Origin: Adiantum capillus-veneris
Lineage: Eukaryota > Streptophyta > Polypodiopsida > Polypodiales > Pteridaceae
Assembly (NCBI GenBank): GCA_014529385.2
Contig: CM043944.1
Location: 88,314,884 to 88,378,883 of the forward strand
DNA length: 64,000 nucleotides
Direction of reading: 5' to 3'
Shown: positions 46,004 through 62,565 of the stretch, one piece after another
Layout: the number at the start of each line of letters is the position of its first letter
Position numbering within the stretch: position 1 is the stretch's first letter
Translations under genes and position numbers: made by a program
The notes under the pieces: model-generated
Told to the model about the DNA's origin: nothing
The model's database searches: none
Seen by the model: only the letters and a program-made list of their open reading frames with translations

Positions 46004-47904
46004 AGAGAATGTGTGGAAGCAATTTTAGGTTGCAACAATATCCAGGAGTCGGTCAAGGTGTCCATACTTTGGCACATGGTTGACGAGAAAGACATTCCAA
46101 AAATGATCTCAGATCCTGCACATGATACATTGCAACAATCCCTTCGAAAACTAATATTGAAGGAGTTTTAGAACATTATTCCCCTTGGGACATGCTTATA
46201 GTGTGGGACTCGGTCAAGATCAGTGATAAGGGGTACAAAGCATTGTATACATGCATAACAAAGCATCTCCGCAGAAAGGGAATGGCTCGATGATCAATTT
46301 TACCAACCCCATACAGTATGGCTATTGCAAGAAAAAATGCAAAAAATGATGTTTCAACCCTGCTAGATGGGTACAAGTGGGTTGATGACAACATGCCAAT
46401 GTTTTTTTTGCAACAGGTTCAACAATGGTTATGTTGAAGTAGAAGCCATGCAACGAGCTATGATCCAATATTATGATATCACGATAGAGGAGACAAGTGA
46501 AAAAGATATATTTGTGTTAAAATTATATGAATGTTAGGTTGTCAAAGGCTAGAGGGTGGAGCACACAAGCCTCACAATAAGGAGAAGGGCACTGGTGGGA
46601 AAGGGGCTACAATGTGAAGAGGCGGTCGAGTCGCTTGGTAGGAGGCGGAAAAGGCTAGATTTTTATGGGGTACAATTAGAGAAGAAAATATGGTGGCAAG
46701 TGGCATGGGCACTCCCACACGAGGAGAATGACAATTTGAGGTGGTATTTCAACCGTTTAGGTATTCAAGAGGCAATAGATCGACAACGCAATGGGGAGCT
46801 CCTCAATCTCCCTGGCATTGGCAACTTTGAAATAGAGTGGCACCTTGGTGGCATCTTGAAAATGATAAAATGCATGTTGGGCACTAAGGGTGGTGCAAAA
46901 AATTTATTTCCATGCATTTTTTGTTGCCATGCAAAGATGCCTAAGGATGCATTGGGTTAAGGCACAAGGGTCAAAAGATCAGAAGTCCGCAAGCAAGTAG
47001 GGACTAAGAGCCCGAATAATAATCAACAAAAGGCAAGTGGGGGCCACATGTGGTTCAATGGCATCATGACTTGCAACCAAAGCAAGGCACCATCTCATGT
47101 AGAGGAGGATCTATATTGGCAGCCCATTCTTTATGTTCCCCATAATTGAGTGCATGTGTGTTCCTTTCATTTGAGGCTTAGAATTTTGGACAAGTTGCTA
47201 ATGCTCTACATAAATTATGCATGGAACATGGAGCTAGAGTCGCAAGAGGAGTGCATTCACGCACTCGAAACAAATTTGTCATTGGTAGGGCTTCACTCTG
47301 ATGCAGTAACCCTCTCAAAGGACCGCAAGAACCCAACAACCACATAGGATAACCCTAATAAGATATGTATGGGTGGGGAAAAGGCAAGACGCTTGCTTTC
47401 AAACTATGATGAGGCTAAAATATATACTCCTTTTTAGATATGGAAGCAGGTGTGTGACATAACAACCTACCTTGGCAATGAGGCAGCACTAGGGCTGAAA
47501 GAGCACGTGTGTGGGAAGCATGCAATGAAATGATGAGGCTCCTTGAGTGGCTGCACCTTAGTGAAAATAAGATACAATCATTTAAGGTGTCTATTAATAA
47601 ATTCATAGAGCTAATGGTCGATGCTTGGGGTGAAATTCGTATCACACATTACATGCATATCTTGTTCGCCACAATCCATACTTTCTTGATAGGTATGGAT
47701 CCCTTGCACTCTGGAGAAATCAAGGGGGAATGGAAAGGTCACAATATCAGGCAAAGGCTGCCTATTTTAAGAGCACTCAGCATCGCGGTGGCAAGATCCG
47801 TAGCAACGTGTTTCAACGAGATGCTCAGTTGCCTCTATCATGCACTAACCGATAGGAAGAAGCAAAGGGCATGGGGAACTTGTCTCTTAGGTGCCATATT
47901 ATGA
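46004..47904 (+). pseudogene. Unassigned DNA-transposon-like protein, heavily broken
   Basis: Consecutive plus-strand pieces in changing frames read VKVSILWHMVDEKDIPKMI, RRRALVGKGLQCEEAVESLG, LFPCIFCCHAKMPKDALG (a possible zinc-binding CxxC), VHVCSFHLRLRILDKLLMLY and IRITHYMHILFATIHTFLIG. The last two resemble conserved blocks (C-LH-LRI-DKLL and ITPYMHIL) that I associate with uncharacterised transposon-derived proteins. Total span is about 630 codons. At least six stops or frame changes. A pyrimidine tract ending in TGCAG (about 45,985-46,005) precedes the first piece and could be an old splice acceptor. Neither family nor chemistry is established. Confidence 0.45.
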
Positions 47905-48105
47905 AAGTGGTGAGTGTGACAAATGCAAGGATACCACGTGTCATATGCACACAAGAGATCATTGGCATAGAGGAGAAATTGGCAAAGAGTAGGGCGTGAG
48001 TGGCTTCTCACTTTTTGGAGCATATTAATGATAAATTGTAATTTCTTAAAAATTTGAGCCCTATGAATATCAAAGTGAGTTTTTAAAGTCATTTATAAGT
48101 TTGTG

Positions 48106-48107
<2 letters not shown>

Positions 48108-48188
<81 letters not shown>
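48108..48188. repeat. (CT)40 microsatellite
   Basis: About 81 bp of uninterrupted CT between the transposase-like pseudogene and LINE B. Reading frames through it (poly Leu-Ser or Arg-Glu) are spurious. Confidence 0.97.
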
Positions 48189-48190
<2 letters not shown>

Positions 48191-48409
48191 CCCTCCCTAC
48201 TCTCACCTCCCGCCGATGGGAACCAACAACCAAGAAACCAAAATCAACCTGGAGAACTTGGACAACATCAGACTTCAATAGTTCTTTGATACTCTTGGTC
48301 CACTCCCACATGCGTATAGGTCAACGATACCAAATGTCGAGTAGATACAACAGATAAACAAAGTGGCAAAGTTCTTGTGGGCCAAGAGAGAGTGCTAAGG
48401 GCAAGCAAA

Positions 48410-49565
48410 CTTTGATTGATCTCAACAAGATATGCAAAGGAAGAATGCAAGAGTTTTACAAAGAGGAAGAGAAGCATCTGATCGCAAAAGCAAAGAGGAC
48501 CTACAAGATGCTCCAAGAGAGACGATACCCACACGACAAGATTGCTAAGGTCTTGAGCACAGAGGTCATTAAAAAGTACAAGAGATGTCGAGACCGGAGA
48601 CCTAACAGAGATTCACAACTACTCACGAATGAGTAGGTGGCCGATCTCATAACCCGGGGCTTGGTCCACTTACTCACAGATGAGGATGTGAATGCTACAC
48701 AAGACCAAGAAGAAATGGCTAGGATGATGCTTGATCATCTAAGAAAAATCATTGGCCAACCAAAGACCCACTCTCAAAAAGTGGTTGAAGCCAGAGCGAC
48801 CTTGCTTGAGAGTGTCAATAGGAAAATTTCCCATCATGATGCCAATAGGCTTGAGATGGCCATTTTGGAAGAGGAATGCTCGCTTGCGTTGGAAAATCTT
48901 GGCAAGGAGAAGTCCCATGACTGGGATGTTCTAACCACTGAACTCTTCAAGGAATTCTAGGATGACCTCAAGGTCCAAGTCACATGTATGTCTAACCAAG
49001 CTTTTGCTAGGGGGTCGTTGGATCTCAGTGTGAAAAGAGGGCATATCCCTAAATAGATTGTTTGCTTGCAGTTGAAGCACTTATGTCCCATAACTATGAT
49101 GTCTGTGGCATAAAACATCATTGCCAAGGTGGTCACTATTAGAATTTTCCCCTAGTGGAAAAAGTCATCTACCCCCATCAACACAAGTTTATCGAAGGAA
49201 GTTCAATATATAACAAAACCTTGGCAGCAATGGTTGGCATTGAGTACGCAGCCTTCACAAAGCAAGAGTGCATTTTTCTCCAGCTTGACCTGGATAAGGC
49301 ATATGATAGGATTATGTGTTCCTTCATTGAAGATGTCATGGAATCATTGTGGACTTTGGGCCTTGCCTCTGTCGTCTTATATACACTCTAGGTGAAAGCA
49401 TTAAATGTGAGCTCTTATTTAATGACATAATTGTGGGCTCCTTTGAAATCAAAATATCTATCAAGAAAGGATGCCCCCTGGGCCCTCTTCTCTTTGCCAT
49501 TTGTTTGCATCCTCTTGTTACGATGCTCAAAGCTACTACTCGATGGTGGAAAGGGGCAAAGGGGA
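48410..49565 (+). pseudogene. LINE B reverse transcriptase fragment
   Basis: Plus-strand frames read RLEMAILEEECSLALENLGKE, WDVLTTELFKEF (then a stop where Trp is usual), FIEGSSIYNKTLAAM, LQLDLDKAYDRIMC (RT motif A) and IKKGCPLGPLLFAICLHPLV (motif B). These are the N-terminal to middle blocks of an L1-type RT. Motif C (F/YADD) and everything after it are missing; similarity ends near 49,565. The 48,412-48,636 frame upstream (Lys/Arg-rich) may be linker sequence. Two stops and a frameshift separate the pieces. Confidence 0.8.
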
Positions 49566-49935
49566 ACACCGAACACACACAACATGCCTCTCTATATCCC
49601 AGGATATACATAGCACCCCAATCCACTAGAGAACTCTCTTTGCACAACAAACCTTGGTGGGTACACTTGCCGACACATGCTCGAAAACACACACACAAGC
49701 AGAGAAGATAAGGGGAATCGACACCAATACATGAATGATGGCTTCAATTCACATAAAACACAACCATATACAACATAGCTCCAAGTCAACACACTCCTCG
49801 GCGAGCACACAACATAACCTGGGAAACCCTCCTGGCTTCGCATCAGTTTCACTACTCAACATCCTCATGGATCAACATCCTCCCATCTGTAACATATGAG
49901 CTTGATTAGCAGCCTCTGGCTGAAGGATGGCAATA
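49566..49935. other. Sequence between convergent LINE fragments
   Basis: Rich in CA words (ACACACAAC, CGAACACACACAACATG). No recognisable coding or repeat; it separates plus-strand LINE B from minus-strand LINE C. Confidence 0.4.
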
Positions 49936-51720
49936 CTTGGATATCAACCTTGCCCTCCTGGCCTCCTCGAGCTACTTCTTGATCAGGTTGGCTTTAGATT
50001 TCGACGACCTTTTGTACTCTTCTTTGGAGGCCAACCCAATAGATTTTTTGGAAGTTAAACAATCAACCTCCTCTTTGAGCTCCTTCCATTGGTCTTCCTG
50101 GGCCTTTTCATATGAGGGCTTGAGATTTTGATCTCTTTTTGCATACTCCGATCAAAGAGGTCCCCATCATTAGGTTCTTCTAGATTAATATCTTTACTGA
50201 GTTTACTCAAAGCTTTCTTGGTCAACCTTCTAAATAGAGGGTCTTTGAACAAGTGTGACCTAGTAACAATAGGGGATTTCCCCACCCCTTTGTCTTTTCT
50301 AAGTTTCATGTGTAAAGGTAGATGGTCTAACAGGCTCTTCGTTCCTAGCACATCCATCTCAAGTAGCAATGGGATCCAATCAGCTTGGTGAGAGTAGTAT
50401 CACCTACCAATCTTGGAAGCCATGCGTTCATACAATAAGCTTGTGTCTGTGAAGCTTGAAATATTGTTCCAGGGACCTGCCTCCACATGTCCATCATAGC
50501 CCATTTCTCATAGAGACCCGACCATTTAGTTTTTTCAAAACCTCTGCCAATAGACAGGCCGTGCTTGTTCTGTCCTTACTCCTCTCTACCATATTAAAAT
50601 CACCTATCAGTAGCCACTCTCCTTCAATAGGGGAATCCCTAAGGTGCATCCACAATCTAGCTCTATCCTTGGCCTTGCACGGTCCGTATATGTTATGGTG
50701 ATAGGATGATCTGCCCACATGACTCTCACTCCTAGGACTCTCCCAGAGGGGTGATTCAGGACATCTTTGGGCTCCAAGTCCTTGTCCACAATGGAGAGGA
50801 TGCCGTTGAACCCATCCATAGAACACCAAATTCTTCCCCAATGCCTGTTTTCTTTTGTTGTGAGCATCCAAATGATGTTCTTGGATGGCCCAACAATTAA
50901 CTTTCTTATCCTTTCTAAACTTCCTCCCAAAAGAGGGCGTGCTTCTTTTGTGTCTTCAATCCTTTCACGTTCCATGATTGGATAGCGAGAACTTCCATCA
51001 TTGGGAGAAAGTGACAAATTCCTCTATATCTGACCCTTGCCTAGTCTCTGCATCTGTGGACCCATGAGAATCCGGAGTTTCTTTAAGGTCAGGGGATTTC
51101 TTTTTCCTGTAGCATTTCAAAGGGATAATGAAATGGAGATGAAACCAGTCGTACTTTTTAGATGGGTAGGGGATGTATAGGAGCCTATCCCTTTCAAGGC
51201 TCCATTAGCCTACGGTGATAAGGATTCTCTTGCCAATGCTTTCACCCTTTTGGCCCTGTTTAGTCCTGGGACTTTCACAGCCGACGTAGTTGTTACTGTT
51301 AGAAGCTTGAGTTTAGATGCAGGAGAAACAAACAAAATTTCTTTGTGAGGGCGTTTAGGGATGGGCAGTGTAAAGCTTTGCACCTCTAGAGTCTTCTCTT
51401 GCACTTTGGTAACTTCATTGTCACAGGCCATAGAATCTTTCTCATCCCCTATTCTTGTCCCTTTGCAATGCTTTACTTATTTCTCACCCTATACCAAATT
51501 TTTGTTTCCTTGACATGGACATAATTGAATTCCCTTAAACTAGAGGCCTGGGCTATAGGGTCAAAGTTCACTTTATTCCTCATGGGGCAATCCTTGGCAA
51601 AGTGCCTAAATTTGTTACACTTAAAGCACTCCCCAAAGTAAGTCCTGCAATCAAGTGGAATGGTTACAAGTCTAGCTCCAACATTGATCACCATGCTTTT
51701 TGGTGGTCTTAAACACATTC
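49936..51720 (-). pseudogene. LINE C, ORF1 zinc knuckle and endonuclease
   Basis: Minus strand, 51,720 to 51,473: PLDCRTYFGECFKCNKFRHFAKDC, an intact CCHC knuckle of LINE ORF1. From 51,017 to 50,494 come the endonuclease blocks FNGILSIVDKDLEPKD, GRVLGVRVMWADHPITIT, NIYGPCKAKDRARLW and GEWLLIGDFNMVERSKDRT, split by a frameshift. From 50,369 the linker reads DVLGTKSLLDHLPLHMKL. It is the same subfamily as LINE A (GDFNMV.. and the knuckle region align). RT does not follow on this strand; the sequence stops at about 49,936. Confidence 0.8.
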
Positions 51721-52278
51721 CAGCCTATACAAACTCGGTTAGAGGACCTGCTCCTTCCTTGAAAATTTTAAGCTACATTATATATAGTATAGATAGATAT
51801 GTGCGTAGTATGTGGTACTAATTTTGGAACAATTAATTTTATTAGAGTACCACGGGATTCCATTGCATTGAGAGTAGTCGTGTTAAGAAAATTCAAGGAA
51901 AGGAAGGCCAGAGGGGCCAGGCAAATTACAAGTTAGCTTGTATTTAGGGAGGCGGTGCATAACAATAGGACAGGCAGCCAGGGGGTGTGCTAGGCAAAGC
52001 GCTTCCCAACTTTTTTGCAAGCCGAGGAGAGGATGAGGAAGCAACCGTGCGCAGGACAACGTAGGAAAGTATTTTTTCTTAATAGAGATGATTTGATAGG
52101 GAAGGTAGTGATTTCATCACAGTGTACTGGCTTAGGAAAAAGCACTTCTATTAAGAACTAGCTGTTGAGCTTGATTATTGCTGCATGTAGAGAATTATGC
52201 TTTCTGTTGAGAGGATCTAGCTAAGTGTAGGATGAATGTCAAAAGACTCCTCCTACTGAATTAGCAATAGAGTGAGAT
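51721..52278. other. Unassigned intergenic sequence
   Basis: No gene, repeat or RNA seen. Confidence 0.5.
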
Positions 52279-55140
<2,862 letters not shown>

Positions 55141-56010
55141 AAATAGAATGGAAAAAATATTCAAAATTAAAGACCAATTTTTTCTTGAGTGTAAACCTTG
55201 CAAGTGTTTCCTTCATAGAAAATTTGTTCACGTTTGCAATCATAGATACTCAACCTTTATAATTAGACCAATCAAGGCTTGGCTTGTTTATGATTGGGGC
55301 ATAGGCCTCTTAGTGGCAAGGAGGTTTTATGGTGGCATCCTCTTGGTTCAGATGCTGGCTTTATTGGCCACTGACTCCGGTATAGCTTTTGGTGGCAATT
55401 CCAAGGTGGTTGATCCCAAATCAACAGTATTAGGAGTGTCTTTTGGGGCATGGTGTGTGCCGATGGTAGCAATGTCTCCATGGGGGTAGCCCAAGAGAAC
55501 TCTTTGGTGAAGGGGACTATGAGCCCCGCCCTTGTGTTGACATTATGTTTGGTATGTCTCTGGTTGATTTATCTAATTGTAGGCTTGATGGAATAGCTTA
55601 AGCCTCCCGTGTTTTGACTGGTTTATTTTTGTGGTGATATGATTTTCATGGTTATCTTGTGATGTTGGGGTGATGTTTAGCAGGGTTGCTACATTAGGTT
55701 ATGATGTAATTATTTGATGGCAACCTCTTTCTGGCTAGCTTCTCAAAGATTGCACAAGAAAGTAAGGAGATAATGTATGTGACAGGTAAAGGCAAAACTC
55801 GGATGATTGGCTTAGTGCGACCCTCGCCATCCGGTTGAGCCTTGCTGTGCAAAGGATTGGGATTTTGGTAATACTAGGTACTTCTAATTAGGATTTGATG
55901 GTCCCTCAAGGCCCACATGAGCTTAAGACTGATTTATGTATTTCTTGGTGGCATTCTTATACAGTCACTCACAATTGTGAGTTTCGCAAAAAAATAAATA
56001 AAATTGAATT
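55141..56010 (+). other. Possible retroposon 3' end with A-rich tail
   Basis: GT-rich plus-strand sequence, of the type seen in LINE 3' untranslated regions, ends in an A-rich tail (AAAAAAATAAATAAAATTG at about 55,989). The 113-codon frame at 55,148-55,489 has no recognisable domain. No target-site duplication confirmed. Confidence 0.3.
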
Positions 56011-56288
56011 AGGGTGGAGAAGAGCCCAAGAAAAATAAAAAGAGGTTTAGGGTTCGTAGGGGATAGCATATTTTTACCTTGATTATGCAATACCATTTTA
56101 GGGAATGCTGGATATAGAGCTATGGCACTTGGCACATCGCTATTGGCGGAGTTAATATTAAAGACAAGATGATAAAGAGGAGCTCTGGTAAAAAGGGCAG
56201 CGCGTTGCTTTGCTAAAAATAAGCAGAAAAGCAGCCATCACCTTAAAAAAGCAGCCGCAAACCCATCTTATATAGCAGCCGCAGCCAC

Positions 56289-56427
<139 letters not shown>

Positions 56428-56553
56428 CAATTGACACATAGTGCAGAAGAAGGTTGACGGAGAGTGCATAAGACAAAGCTCAGAGAGGTAATACTCCAGT
56501 CTGCGTTACTGCTTTTCCATGAAGTTTTCTTGGTGATGATGATAAAGAGTCTC

Positions 56554-58880
<2,327 letters not shown>

Positions 58881-59075
58881 TGATATTGTTAGTGGCCATG
58901 TTAGTCCTTTCTTAAAAATTACTGCGTGCATGCTTGTTCCTTGAATCAAATGTAAGAAAGCAAAGCTAACAAACTATCGTCATTTTTATTAAAAAAAAGA
59001 TTTTACTAAAAAAACTAGCCCCTCTAACACTAGAGGAAAAGCATAAGCCCCCCTTCAACACTGGAGGGGATAAAA
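58881..59075. other. Short intergenic stretch
   Basis: Contains an A run near 58,990 and a small repeat CCCCTCTAACACTAGAGG / CCCCCTTCAACACTGGAGG at about 59,020-59,070. Confidence 0.4.
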
Positions 59076-59179
59076 GTGGCAGGGGAAGGGCACATTCCTT
59101 ACGATATTATAAAAAATGTGGAGAATTGTGCCAACTCCACACCATACTTATGTATGGTTTTTTTTTTCACAACACACCA

Positions 59180-60480
59180 GCATTCTGTACACGATGTTTG
59201 CACAAAAAAACTAGCATTTTGCATGTGCATGTTGCTGAATTGTACGGTTTACTGCAATAAATAATTCCATGTTCTCAATTAACGTAAACCTTCTGCATTG
59301 CCTTTTTTTATTGAGAAACCATATTTCCTTTAGTGATGAAGGTTGCCAATCTATTATGCAGTACTATGATGTTGTTGATGAAAATGTAGGGATCAATTGA
59401 TTTCTAGTATATTGTTTACTATCATCAACTTATCGTTCCAAGTTTAGAGGTCGTTTTTTTTTTGTGTGCATATCAATTTAGGTTATGAAGAAGAAGAGTG
59501 AACTTTTTTTTTGTGTGCATATCAATTTAGCGTCTTAAGAAGAGAACTGAATTTTATTTCTGTTGTTGAGTAGGTGTGAAGGATTGTATGACTCTCCAAA
59601 AGCCTGATCACTTTGACATCAATCGTCCTCTCGATTGCAAATGTCGTACTCTCCCATTCCTACATGACACTCCAAAAACATGATCTCGTCGACATCAATT
59701 GTCTTATTGATTGCAAATGTCGTCATCTCCCATTTGTGTACGTCCACGTGCATGTTGATGTATTGTACGGTTTACTGCAACAAATAATTCCATGCTGTCG
59801 ACTAATGCAAAACTTCTGCATTGCCTTTTTTTTATTGAGCAAAAACCATATTTCCTTAACACTCTGCCATTGGTTGGTGATTTAGTGAACAAGGTTGCTC
59901 ATCTATTATGCAATACTATCATGATGCTGCTGAAAATTCAGGGATCAATTGATTGCTAGTATATTTTTTAGTGTTATCAATTTATCGTTCCAAGTTCAGA
60001 GATTGTTTTTGTGTACATATCAATTTAGAGTTTTTTCTTATACATATCAATTTAAGGTTTTAAGAAGAAAAATGAATTTTACTTCTGTTGTTGGGTAAAT
60101 CTGAAGGACTGTATGACTCTCCAAAAGCCTGATCACTTCGACATCATTCGTCCTCTCGGTTGCAAATGTCGTGCTCTCCCATTCACACACTATAGTCACC
60201 ATCTCATTTGTGCACCTTCCCGTCTTAAACTATAAAATTAAGCTTAGTTCTGCTGTGGCGTAAATATAGGGACCTATATGACACTCGAAAAGCATGATCA
60301 CTTCGGCATCAACTATATTATTGATTGCAAATGTCGGCATCCCTCATTTGTGTACATCCTCGTCTTTAACTGTAAAATTTACCGCACACCAGAAGCATGA
60401 TTACGTCGATACCAATCATCCTCTCAATTGTAAATGTCGTTGTCTCCCATCCAAACACACTGTGGTGATTGCGTCCTTTT
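59180..60480. repeat. Direct duplication and about 85-bp repeats upstream of the kinase ORFs
   Basis: About 230-260 bp at 59,220-59,450 matches 59,750-60,010 (TTGTACGGTTTACTGCAA, CTTCTGCATTGCC, GGGATCAATTGATT, ATCGTTCCAAGTT). A separate motif, ACTCCAAAAGCCTGATCACTT ... GATTGCAAATGTCGT.CTCTCCCATT, recurs with GATTGCAAATG-type cores at 59,633, 59,709, 60,158, 60,323 and 60,425. The two kinds of repeat alternate, so a block of about 530 bp was duplicated and shorter ones were added. No coding function seen. Confidence 0.75.
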
Positions 60481-60928
60481 TACACACCCCCCATTTTAAA
60501 CTGTAAAGTTGCAATTAGTTATAGAACTCCATTGTTTAACTTGGCGACTACAAAGATCCGATCCCGCTCTACAACATTGGCTATCATTTTGATCCAACAC
60601 ATGTCGTTCCGCCTAACCGAGCCACTTTCTGTTAGTTCCCATTGTAGGAGCACAATTCCCATTAGTTGTTACCCTTAGCACGCCATCCAATGTGAAACAA
60701 TTGCACTTCCTATTAGTTTGTACGTGGAGGGCCCATCCTAGGTTACGAGCATCGATCTTGCCCAAACATATTGCATTGTTTTACCAACTATTTGATGTCA
60801 TTTACAAAATTCATTTATACACACTAATTTATTCAATACAATACTGGTCATTGATGCAAGAAATGTCGCTCCCCTTTGGAGCTATGAAGTGATAAATTCT
60901 CTCGCCAATACATCATAATGTCGTTTGA
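60481..60928. other. Region upstream of the kinase ORFs
   Basis: No distinct repeat. GGTTGTAGGTAAAATG near 60,930 could be read as a splice acceptor (TTGTAG) right before the second in-frame ATG. No TATA box is convincing. Confidence 0.35.
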
Positions 60929-61345
60929 ATGGTTGTAGGTAAAATGCTTCCCGATCAAGCAGTGCAATTGAAAAAGAGATTACGCACACAGTTAGTGCGT
61001 GTAGTGGATGCCCTCACATTAGATGAGATAACAAAAACCTTGCGAGATGAGCGGCGCTTGCAGGCCTTGCTCTCTGAAGTGTTCCGCTCAATAGCCTCGA
61101 AGTTTGAGGGTGCAGATATTAGTGACTTGCAGCATCTTCTCTTTAGTATTGTTGGAGACATGCCAAAATGCGCTATCAACCTGAGAGCTGACTTGCCACA
61201 GGGCATACAAATGGAGAAATTACAACATTGGTATAACTGCTGGAAGATTGAAAAGGAAAATCCTCTCGCGCAAGGAATATTGACACACAGAACACCTTCA
61301 GCAAGAAATTGCGGAAGGAGACCCTTCAAGATAGCAGAGGATTGA
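60929..61345 (+). CDS. Helical ORF upstream of kinase, 138 aa
   Basis: ATG at 60,929 (alternative ATG 60,944, MLPDQAVQL) to a stop at 61,343. The protein is mostly predicted helix (LKKRLRTQLVRVVDALTL, RLQALLSEVFRSIASKFEG, LQHWYNCWKIEKEN) with no recognised family. Its last codons overlap the kinase frame; in that other frame the same DNA reads NTFSKKLRKETLQDSRGL, a natural-looking helix leading into the kinase. This suggests that the two ORFs were one gene with an N-terminal helical domain and a C-terminal kinase, split by a one-base indel at about 61,260-61,300, or by an intron. The last 20 or so residues here are therefore doubtful. Confidence 0.55.
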   Translation: MVVGKMLPDQAVQLKKRLRTQLVRVVDALTLDEITKTLRDERRLQALLSEVFRSIASKFEGADISDLQHLLFSIVGDMPKCAINLRADLPQGIQMEKLQHWYNCWKIEKENPLAQGILTHRTPSARNCGRRPFKIAED

Positions 61346-62310
61346 TGTCTAGTTTGCACATTCAGAAAACTATATTGAACTCATTCTTCTCTGTCACCTT
61401 GGGCATTCCATTTGAGGCTATAAAACGAGGAAGGAAACTAGGATCTGGGTCATATGGAGACACTTATGAATGCAAGATCGAATGGATTTCTTTCCTTCCG
61501 TCCAACAATGTGTACTGCTGTAAGGAATTCAAAGGTCAAGCAAAACAACAATTCAAATCATTCGCAATCGAGAGCAGTGTTGACCTCAATCACCGAGGTA
61601 TTGTGCGTGCTCTTGCACATACAATTCAATCACCATGGATACTTATATTTCCTTATTTCAATGGATCTTCCCTTGGCGATTTGATGGAGTGTGTGCCTAC
61701 ACCTTTTAGAAGCATCAATGAAATTGTACTTGCGATGGGTGATCAAAAACACAAAAAACCAATTGAACTGGAGTTGCAGCGATGCAGGCTTATCATCAAT
61801 CATGCTTTGTCTTTGATTCATACACTAATAAAAGCTTTGGCATTTTCACATGAGAATGGAGTTATTCACAATGACCTTCACCCTTGGAACATTATGCTAG
61901 ACTTCACTAGAGAGGGAATACCAATAGTAGGCATTATAGATTGGGGTCTTGCCCTTCGACCACCGTATGAGAGAAGACCAACAAATATTCGTAAGCCAAA
62001 AGAGCATGCCAAGAGGCCTTGGCAAGCAGCCGAACTACTGAATACCAGATCTACATGCCCGTGGAGCAAATCAACAGATGTATATGCACTTGCATGGGTC
62101 ATCAATCAGCTCGGTATTTTTTGCAACGAATTTTGTGTGTATTACAAAATTGACTTGATGCAAACAAGTATTGCTACAGAGATTGAAGCCATACAGAATA
62201 TAATCAACAATGCCTACCTTCTGGAGAATCCGTCTGAAAGAAAGACACTCTCGTTGAAATCTGGAACATTTGCATATGCACCCCGAACAATGCTTGCGTC
62301 CCATCTCTGA
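61345..62310 (+). CDS. Protein kinase-like protein with atypical catalytic motifs, 321 aa
   Basis: The ATG at 61,345 is used; the frame is also open upstream to about 61,260. Kinase subdomains: Gly loop LGSGSYGDTY (32-41), Lys60 in CCKEF, Glu76 in FAIES, hinge region IFPYFNGSSLGDLM, catalytic loop HNDLHPWN (175-182), metal site IDWGLA (Asp199, DWG instead of DFG), PWQAAELL in place of APE and STDVYALAWV (Asp245). Catalytic Asp and Asn are present, so activity is plausible. His in the K position of the loop resembles aminoglycoside/choline-kinase and Tyr-kinase-like variants more than ordinary plant Ser/Thr kinases. No signal peptide or membrane segment. It lies 255 bp upstream of the Helitron ORF on the same strand. 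Confidence 0.8.
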   Translation: MSSLHIQKTILNSFFSVTLGIPFEAIKRGRKLGSGSYGDTYECKIEWISFLPSNNVYCCKEFKGQAKQQFKSFAIESSVDLNHRGIVRALAHTIQSPWILIFPYFNGSSLGDLMECVPTPFRSINEIVLAMGDQKHKKPIELELQRCRLIINHALSLIHTLIKALAFSHENGVIHNDLHPWNIMLDFTREGIPIVGIIDWGLALRPPYERRPTNIRKPKEHAKRPWQAAELLNTRSTCPWSKSTDVYALAWVINQLGIFCNEFCVYYKIDLMQTSIATEIEAIQNIINNAYLLENPSERKTLSLKSGTFAYAPRTMLASHL

Positions 62311-62565
62311 AATGTGTATTTCTTTTTTCCCCTGATCCTAGAGAATTTAGCACAACTACCAAGATCTTTTTATTTATTGAGCTGAAAGTTCCATTATGGT
62401 TTGCAATAGTTCTTTGAACATTAATTTGTTGCCTACTTCCATTAAATTCATCCCTTCTACTTCTTTTTTTGTCGTCCAATTTCATTATATTAGTCCCTTC
62501 TAATTTGAATCGGACTAACTTGTATCTATTGTGTTCATAGTTGCATTTAAGTGTAGGTCTTCTCA
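62311..62565. other. Spacer between kinase and Helitron ORFs
   Basis: AT-rich, 255 bp, with pyrimidine-rich runs (CTTCTTTTTTTG near 62,460) and TGTGTTCATAG near 62,531. It could hold a 3' untranslated end or an intron; nothing diagnostic. Confidence 0.4.

Noticed and set aside
48637-51720. Twin-primed (5'-inverted) LINE
   Set aside because: Twin priming gives divergent halves with the 5' part upstream; here RT and endonuclease parts converge.
55148-55489. 113-aa plus-strand ORF as a membrane protein gene
   Set aside because: Hydrophobic stretches are present but the opposite strand is also open, there is no family match, and the context looks like a retroposon 3' region.
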